Source: Gnetum montanum
Taxonomy: Eukaryota; Streptophyta; Gnetopsida; Gnetales; Gnetaceae
Length of the DNA: 62,000 nucleotides
Reading direction: 5' to 3'
Assembly: GCA_015680685.1 (NCBI GenBank)
Contig: MNCI01034785.1
Location: 533,241 to 595,240 of the forward strand
In this document: piece by piece, positions 55,151 to 62,000 of the stretch
Layout: every line of letters starts with the position of its first letter
How positions within the stretch are numbered: position 1 is the stretch's first letter
Program-made: the position numbers and the translations under genes
The notes under the pieces: generated by a model
Seen by the model: the letters and a program-made list of their open reading frames with translations, nothing else
Database searches by the model: none
What the model was told of the DNA's origin: nothing

Positions 55151-57139
55151 TAAGAATCAATTCTCAATGTGGAAGCCTACCATCTCCCCTATAGCTAGCA
55201 TAGAACTCCTATCTTCTCTTAATCTCCATCATCCTCAATGTTGAGCTTGCCATGGCATCCAAGTGGTAAGGGGGAAAGAGAAAAAACCCAATGGTACAAA
55301 GGATGGATGAATGTGGTTGGGAGTTAGAAAAAGTTCCCATGCCCATCTCCATCTAGGCTTCTTCTATTACTGCTCTAAGGTAGGAAGTTCTACCTATTTT
55401 TGCCTTTGTTTCTTGTGGTTTTTCTATTTTGTTGCTTCCTATGTGTTAAGGCCATTTTTTAAAATCTACTTTGGTGAAGGGATTAATAAAAAATTATAAA
55501 AAAAATATCACCTCCTATTTTAGCTATTTCCACATGGATCCATAATCATTTCGTTGTTTTAGCTTTTGTAGATTTGATTTTGAAAATAGGACTTCTTGTT
55601 TCATGATTTTTTCCAAAAAAATTTGGGGTATGTCTATTTTTTTTTACATCTATCCCTTAGTATTTGTTAAAATTAATTTTTGAAAAAATCCTACCCCGAC
55701 TATTTTTTTGTGAATTTTAATGGGTTTCAATGATTTTGGCTATTTTGACTATTTTAATGGCTTTATGAAATTTAGGCTTTGAGGTTTTTTGAGGTTTTAC
55801 TATGAAAAGACAAGTAATGTCTTGTATTTTCTCTTGGTAGAACGGCTACATATTTGTAAAATTGAAGGTCATGGGTTTATAGCCCTTCTCTTAATCTTTT
55901 TGATAGCTATTGTCTCATTTAATTTGACCTTGAAATGAAATACTTATGGTTGTTTTCCTAACATTGCGCAGTTAGGTTGTTTGTGCTGCTTTTGTAATTT
56001 CAAGTAGATATGTGAATTTTTTCTCTAATGAAATGGCATAGCTATGTAGGCATTGGCTTCAGCCTTCTAATGGAGGTGGAATCACTCCAATTGGATTTAA
56101 AATGAAATTTTTACTAAGCATGTGTAATAAGAATGTTTGTGCCATTTTTGAATTATTGTCCAAATTGATGAATTTTTCCTACATAAATGACAAAGGTTTT
56201 GAATTTTTTGTAAGCATGGCTATGTAGGGCTTGACTTAAGGTTTCAAATAGTAATGGAATCACTTATTTTGGAGCTCAAACTAATTTTTTATGAATTTTT
56301 TGCTATGGCTATGTGAATCAAGGCAAAACTCATGGTTTTAGTATGTTACCCATTCGAACATAGAAGTGGTTGATATGTATAACTTATGTTTTTCTTTTGT
56401 GAACATGTAAAATCAATGCTTAATTTTTCTTTTTCAAGAAGATTAAAAGCTTTTTCTATTTTAAATAAGCTTTTACTATGGCTACATGGCTTTTTCTCAA
56501 TATATCATGCTTTTTCTAAATTTGTGCATAACTTCGATGATTTTTTTTTAATCTATGCATGCTTTGCATAATTTAGATGTTTTTTCTAAGCTTTGTGCAT
56601 AGTTTAGATGTTTTTTCCAAATTCATGCATGCTTTTCATAACTTAGATGTTTTTCCTAAACGTATGTTTTCCTTTTCTAAATTGATGCATAATGTAGATG
56701 TTATTTTCTACATTTATACACAACTTGTATGTTCTTTTCCAAGTTCATGCATAACTTAGATGCTTTTTCTAGATTTATGCATAATTTAGGCTAAGACTTA
56801 GTTTTAGCTATGATTTTTTGGCTATAAAGGATATAAAATATGGTATCAATGCTTTTATGAAATTTCTTAAGCTAATTTAGATAAACATCTAAGCGCTTTA
56901 TACAGAGGCTAATCTCATCTCTAACTTAGGAAATTTTTCCTAAATTTGTTAAGAAATTCCAATTGGTCATGATGCAAGGTTGTAATAATGTTTTCTTATG
57001 GAATTACTTAGACTAATTTAGATAAACACCTTAGAGCTTTTCACAGAGGCTAATTCTACCTTCGACTAGATGTTTTGTTCAAAATTGTTAAGTAATTTTC
57101 ATTGATCATAACCCTTTTTTTGTGCTTTGCTTCATGTAG
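55150..57139 (+). other. T-rich leader or intron region of the antisense gene, with minisatellite
   Basis: At 56525-56790 a gcataatttagatgttttttc unit recurs about eight times at spacings of 28-50 bases. At 56872 and 57013 a 141-bp unit beginning ctaatttagataaaca is duplicated in tandem and runs up to the putative 3' splice site at 57139. An ATG with a short frame (atggcatccaagtg, near 55250) followed by gtaagg could be a first exon, but this is speculative. Confidence 0.45.
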
Positions 57140-60100
57140 GGTCTTATTGAGGCCTATCTTCATCATACTAGAGTTGGTTAATATCTTTTTTTACATTGTT
57201 CATCCTAACACCAACACCCCACCACATGACATGCATTTCGAGAAGCTCTTGTTGTGGTTCTGGCCTAGGGCAAGGAACTTCCTTGCCTACATCCTTAGAA
57301 ACTTCAGTGTGATGTTGTGGTCACAATTGTTCATGAATGTAGCTAGGGTTGTTATGAAGTCCCTCTTGTCTCAATCATCTAACCTAATTACCAAATATAT
57401 TACTAATTGGCCACTTCCTAAGACTATAGGGAGACTCACTGATGCCATAAGTCCACATTACCTTACATAGATCTAGACGATGCTAGAGTATAGTCAATAT
57501 AATACTAAAAATACTCTAATGGTGGCACATAGAGCCCAAACATTATTCTAGAACCCACCTAGCACCATGTACTATCTACAAAGGTAAACATGATTATTAT
57601 AATGCTTTTCTGATTTTGGCTCAATTACCTTACCTAACTTCAATAATTTAAGTTCTTGCATATACAAGGTTAATGATCAAGGCTTGTTCATCAATGATCA
57701 AATCCTAGCAAGAGCTCAAACTATTGTGAATGAATTCACCAAGAGTCCCAAAGTTAGAACTACTATTATTAATAGTTAATAGGGGACTTTGATGAATATG
57801 CCACCAAGTTTAACCTCATATACAAAATTTGCAAGGATGATGGGATGATGCATATCTAGTGGGTACATGTCAATAGCACGAATTAGACCCTTGTAGCTAA
57901 AACCTTCAAACCATAGAAGAAAAGTAAAGGTCAACATATAGCCTCTAGCATTTTATGGCTCTAATTGTTTTATTGCTTTTCTTGGTTGTTGAAATTGCTC
58001 ATATTGATGCTAACCTTTGGTTATTGCTTTGTAGGACCTTCCACCTTAGCTGATGTCACTATACCACTTTTAGGTTCATCTCATGAGGATACCCTCATCT
58101 TAAAGTTTGGTGATGTGACATTAGCATAGGAGTGGCTAAAGGGGTAGGTTCCTAGATATGTTCAAGTAAACATCCAGCGTGTAGGTTTACTTAATGTATT
58201 CATGGCACCTATCCCTTCCATTCCTACTATGGAGATGCTACATTTCATCAACTCCTTCGATGAGAAGGTTTATCATTTTAGTACCACTATCCGAGGTGTT
58301 AAGGTAAACATGGATGTAGGTGCTATCCTCTTTCACAACTTGTTTGGTGTCCTTGCTAATAGGGTAAAGGTTCCCACTAGGACACTAAGGGACTCGGGCC
58401 ATTGCGAGAAAGTTCTAGAGTGGCTTGCTACCAACATGGGTCACTCTAGAATTTCAATGTATAGCTTTACAAACCCTAATGCAAATGAATAATATCCTTT
58501 ATTTAGGTCTTGTGAATTTCCCAAATTGCTATCACAAAAGAAGGTAATCAGGCTAGCATAGGGATGGACCTTTAAGAAGGTCTTAATGGAGGACATTAGA
58601 TTTGATTAAGTAGCTAATTTAGCTACTGGGCTTCAAAGAGGAGATCCTTAGACTCCATGTTGATACCTCTACAATAATAAATATGAACTTTGCATTTTTT
58701 CTATAGGTTATCTAAAGAGGCTTGCAAAATTTTTGGTGATGTATAGGAATAGGTGATGGCTTTCATAAGACCCAAGCCAACTTTATAGGCCTTGGATAAA
58801 GCACATTTATCCAACAATGCAAACTCAAAACCCACCAAAGGGCATGGATGATATGTTACCCATTACCACTAAGAATCTTGATGTTAGGTAGTATGAGTCT
58901 CGTAATAGTACTAATGATGATGAGCCCCTCTCATTTCCTGCTCATGTCCAAGATGCTAGACAATGGCGCATGGAGGTTGAAGGGACAACTAGGGAGAAAA
59001 TCAAGAGGCCTATGGAGGAGGCACCCCTAGCATCAGATTAGCCTACCTGAATAAGCTTAAGTTTAAGCTTAAGCCATCACAAGAGGTAGTTACAGGTATG
59101 CTAAAATTGGTTATTTCTTGCTTTCAAAGTTTATGGCTACTTTATGTTTTCATGTGTTAACCTATTTTTTATGTGTTACAATTGTAGATAAGCATCTAGT
59201 TATAATAGCCCAAGCTGTCGTGAAGGTAGAACAAAGGCATGTAAAAGAGGAACTCCTAAAGCAACCTATGATTGAAGGACTTGCCAATATAGGTATAGAT
59301 GATCTAGATGTCTTGTTTAGTGAGGCAATACTAGGTACATCTCCCATCATCATCCTAGAGAAGGGAGAGGAGGAGGAGCCAAGTATGCCTATGTCTTAAT
59401 ATTTTTGTTATATCTCATTGGTTATCTTTGGCTATCATCCTAACCTTTCAATGATTGTTATGCTTACAATAGTTCCTAAGCCACCAATGCAATCTCCCAT
59501 CCCCAAGTTTCATGTGAAACCATGGCTAGAGACTCAAAAAAAAGTGAAGTTCCTACATGGAATGGCTAAGGACATCATTGATTGATTGCATCAAGTCACA
59601 CCTAAGGATGGTAAGGATTTTGTTTTATGTGTCTCAGTCATGGGCTTTGCTTGCATTATGGCTATCTTAAGTTTTGTTTTATGGTTGTATTTTGTGCTTG
59701 TGTAGTACCTTTCATGGAGTGGGACCCTAGCAGAGACATGGACATAGACTCCTTGCCTAAGCTTCCCTCTGATGTGTCTAGTGTACCTGCAAAGTTGTAT
59801 GAGATTCCGCTACTAATTTAGCAATGTTGTGCATTAAAATTTCATGGAAGCTAGAGGGGTCCAATGAATCCTTATGGTAGGAAGTTGTGTCCTTAAGGGA
59901 ATCTACATTACTACTCATGAGCCTCCTACTTGGACTCTTATAGATAGGTTCATCATTCTTTCTAGCATTGATCCTATGGATGTTGATTTGGTCAACATGA
60001 TAGAGGACCAAATCCTCCATTGTTTGGAGGAAGGCATTTCCCATCTACCCCCAGAAGTAATGGAGCCAAGATCTCTTTAGTTTTAATATATTTTATGTTT

Positions 60101-60246
60101 TTTTTATTTATTTTAAGTCATGATTTTGGCTATTGGCTATTAACTAGCTATATGTTATTACATTTTAGAACTTAGGAGATATTGGTGGTCCTAGTAGTAA
60201 GAGAGGAAATGATCCACCGCTTCCTCCTCTAAATGCCACTCAATAG
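57140..60246 (+). pseudogene. antisense multi-exon gene inside element C
   Basis: Open segments bounded by plausible splice sites lie on the plus strand. Exon a is 57140-57583 (after catgtag, before gtaaac); exon b about 57653-57929; exon c from 58035 (after ctttgtag) to at least 58492. Exon d is 59188-59397, e 59473-59610 (before gtaagg), f 59706-60056, and the last 60169-60246 ends in tag. Exon c includes MEMLHFINSFDEKVYHFSTT and IRGVKVNMDVGAILFHNLFG. That pattern resembles the 'putative plant transposon protein' domain found in plant retroelement ORFs, a tentative match. Exons a, b and c contain stops and a junction of exon d is unclear. It is antisense to gag-pol, between protease and RT. 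Confidence 0.5.
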
Positions 60247-60577
60247 CCTCCTTCAATTTAGCTTGTTTTTTCTTTTATGTTGGTGGCTATGATTAGCCAA
60301 GACTATGTTATAGATGGTTGTTATTCTTTGATATTTTTGCCACACAGTGTGTCCATTGCTATGTATGTTATGGACATTTTAACTTTAAATTTAAATTTTG
60401 GTTTTATTCTAGCTATATGCATTTATAGTGGTAGTGAATGATGTAGATGTTGTAAACATTTTTGGTTATAACATTTAATGGCTAATTGACAAAAAGAAGT
60501 GTCATAATAAGAAAGATGTTTACTAGTTTTAGTTAATCATGGGCACAAGTTATATTACATGATTGAGGCTATGTTGC

Positions 60578-60690
60578 CAATTTAAGGCCATGGTAGGCTA
60601 GAACACTAGTTTAAGATCTTAGTGGACCACAATGCCAATTTGACATCTTAGTATATGGGATTGCCAATCTAACATCTTACCAAATGGAGT
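60578..60690. repeat. 29-bp tandem repeat, border between antisense gene and protease
   Basis: Four units start near 60581, 60610, 60639 and 60668, exactly 29 bases apart, of the tttaaggccatggtaggc type. The same position relative to protease is seen in element B (24940-25122). From 60691 to about 61060 no other feature is visible. Confidence 0.85.
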
Positions 60691-61059
60691 CTAGAAGAGA
60701 TGATTTTTTCAATGTTTAAGACATAAGTAAAAATAAAGAAAGGTTGTATCAAAATAGGTAAAAATGCAAACGAATTTAGGAAACATGCATAAGTTGCATA
60801 CATAAAGCATAAATTAATAATTTCATATATCATAAATTGTAAATGAAAATTAGGGCTATATGGATATCATTGCATCTAGTCATAAGGGCATGGAAAGGTT
60901 AAGGTGAACTTTGATTGTGCAAATTCTTCCTAGTCTTTGCTAGATTAGGGAGTGAGTAAGGCCTACTCTACACAAGCTTGTATTTTCCATTCCCTTTTCT
61001 TACAATGTTAAAAGGAAGTTCATCCCATAATGTATCCCATTGCCTTTTTTTTGTCATCA

Positions 61060-61745
61060 TTGATTGTCCTAGGTTTTAGCACTTCATGGCTAGAGGCTTC
61101 TTCTTGAAGCTCCACTTTTGGACCACTATCTTCATGTTGTTAACAACTAGGGGAGTTTCCTTGTTACCGTGAATGATTATTTCACCTTTCTCATAAGGAA
61201 GGCGAATTTCTTGATGGATGGACGAGGACACAACTAGTAATTGAGCCAACAAAGGTCTTCTGAGGATCAGATTAAATCCTAGTGTCTCTTCCACCACCAA
61301 GAAGTTTGCAATTCTAGGGAATTATTCTCTGGCTAAAAAATCCAAGGAGATATACCCCTTGATGAAAACTCTTAATCCATTAAATGAATTAAGAGCTATA
61401 GTGATTATAGGTTGTACTTGCTCAGTTAAGCCCAAGTGTTCAAAGATGGTGCATGGGATGACAATGGTTGTAGCTACATCATCAACATGCACCCAATGTA
61501 TTTTAAATTTTCCTATACATATGGTTATTAATAAATGGGTTGTGGTCACCTCACCATTCTGGGGATTAACTTTAATTTCACTATTGCAAAATGTTAAGGA
61601 TGTTGACTTCCCCTTCCCTAGTGAGGGTGGAATCATTACTACATGGATGGCTTTCTCGTTAGCAAGAATATCCTCACTAATGGATATGGAGGTTAACATT
61701 TTGACTAGCACCTCACGATGTGTGGTAGAAGTCATAATCAAGTTA
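61060..61745 (-). pseudogene. aspartic protease of element C
   Basis: Two open pieces lie on the minus strand. 61741-61322 reads MIMTSTTHREVLVKMLTSIS and reaches IHWVHVDDVATTIVIPCTIF, where element B has VDDGVATN, so the catalytic Asp is kept but the following Gly is lost. It goes on with FNGLRVFIKGYISLDFLARE. 61300-61076 continues with VVEETLGFNLILRRPLLAQL (G-R-P-W replaced by R-R-P-L), SSIHQEIRLPYEKGEIIIHG. The match to B covers the whole domain. Confidence 0.78.
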
Positions 61746-62000
61746 TATAAGCTTAGGGTTTTATTTTTCTACTTCATGGATTACCTAACTTAGTCTGTTG
61801 CACTAAGGAATTTTTTTTCATTGGCCTTGGGCTTGTCACCCTAGTTGTGCTTTACTTCCTCCATGTGTCCCAAAATGTGGACTTTGATTTTAGGCTTTAA
61901 CTATTGTGGCTCTTCCTTGTTGTTTTGATTGTGGGCTTTGGTGTCCTCCTGTGGCTTGTTAGTTGAAGGACATGGGGCAAAGAAGGTCATGGGTATAGCT
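61746..62000 (-). pseudogene. gag-protease linker of element C, runs off the window
   Basis: The minus strand reads TNKPQEDTKAHNQNNKEEPQ, stop, LKPKIKVHILGHMEEVKHN and so on. It is hydrophilic and Lys/Pro/Asn-rich, with stops. It corresponds to the region of element B near 26250-26060. The rest of gag is outside the window. Confidence 0.5.

Larger units (their letters stand above)
45205..62000 (-). mobile_element. element C: giant Tat/Ogre-like Ty3/gypsy element, runs off the window
   Basis: Read on the minus strand from the window end: gag-protease linker, protease (61741-61076), 29-bp repeat, antisense gene (plus strand, about 57140-60246), ~190-bp satellite (55150-51180), 29-bp repeat, RT, RNase H, archaeal-type RNase H, integrase (50520-47050), 29-bp repeat, PPT, 3' LTR (46806-45205). 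At least 16.8 kb are present and the 5' LTR and most of gag lie beyond 62000. The single-element reading rests on consistent orientation, on the same order in B, and on the shared border repeat. Two separate fragments side by side are the alternative. Confidence 0.7.

Noticed and set aside
61359-61793. 144-codon plus-strand frame
   Set aside because: It lies opposite the element C protease, which matches element B; the plus-strand product has no counterpart.
1-62000. Host protein-coding genes, tRNA or rRNA genes
   Set aside because: No cloverleaf-like tRNA, rRNA segment or conserved host exon was recognised by eye on either strand; a tRNA scan would be needed to exclude small ones.

Overview
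The window is AT-rich, intergenic DNA from a large plant genome. I read it as gymnosperm-like, an inference from very long nested LTR retrotransposons, advanced decay of every reading frame, and no recognisable host gene in 62 kb. I found no tRNA, rRNA, CRISPR array or bacterial-type operon. Nearly all interpretable sequence belongs to LTR retrotransposons of at least five groups. All carry stops and frameshifts, so they are described as domain remnants rather than working genes.

Layout. (1) 1-2690: a possible old LTR on the minus strand, then a slightly GC-richer unrecognised stretch. (2) 2690-8020, plus strand: 5'-truncated Ty3/gypsy copy 1 (gag, PR, RT, RNase H, IN, chromodomain-like tail, 3' LTR remnant). 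(3) 9985-20395, plus strand: gypsy copy 2 of the same family, whose 5' LTR is split by a complete Ty1/copia element (10664-15064) with two 290-bp LTRs and a 5-bp target duplication. (4) 20396-30753, minus strand: element B, a Tat/Ogre-like giant element (5' LTR, PBS, gag, protease, a 32-bp tandem repeat, an antisense spliced-looking gene, and a ~190-bp palindromic satellite), missing its RT-integrase half. (5) 30754-35000, minus strand: an Athila-like RT-RNase H-integrase segment. (6) 35290-38837, minus strand: a second Ty1/copia fragment (1270-bp LTR, PBS, gag). (7) 38838-40245: weak coding remnants. (8) 40245-45204, minus strand: gypsy copy 3, related to copies 1 and 2. (9) 45205 to beyond 62000, minus strand: element C, a giant relative of B that appears inserted inside the gag of gypsy copy 3. 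It shows 3' LTR, PPT, integrase, archaeal-type RNase H, RNase H, RT, then a ~10 kb block (satellite plus a plus-strand multi-exon antisense gene) and then protease.

The most unusual structure is the shared architecture of B and C. Between protease and RT lies an antisense, apparently intron-containing gene and a ~190-bp satellite whose monomers carry a palindrome. Short 29-32-bp tandem repeats sit at the module borders. Extra antisense ORFs and satellite-like repeats are known from the Tat lineage, but this placement and the short-repeat borders look unusual and deserve checking. Element limits are from reading by eye; most domain edges are good to tens or a few hundred bases only.
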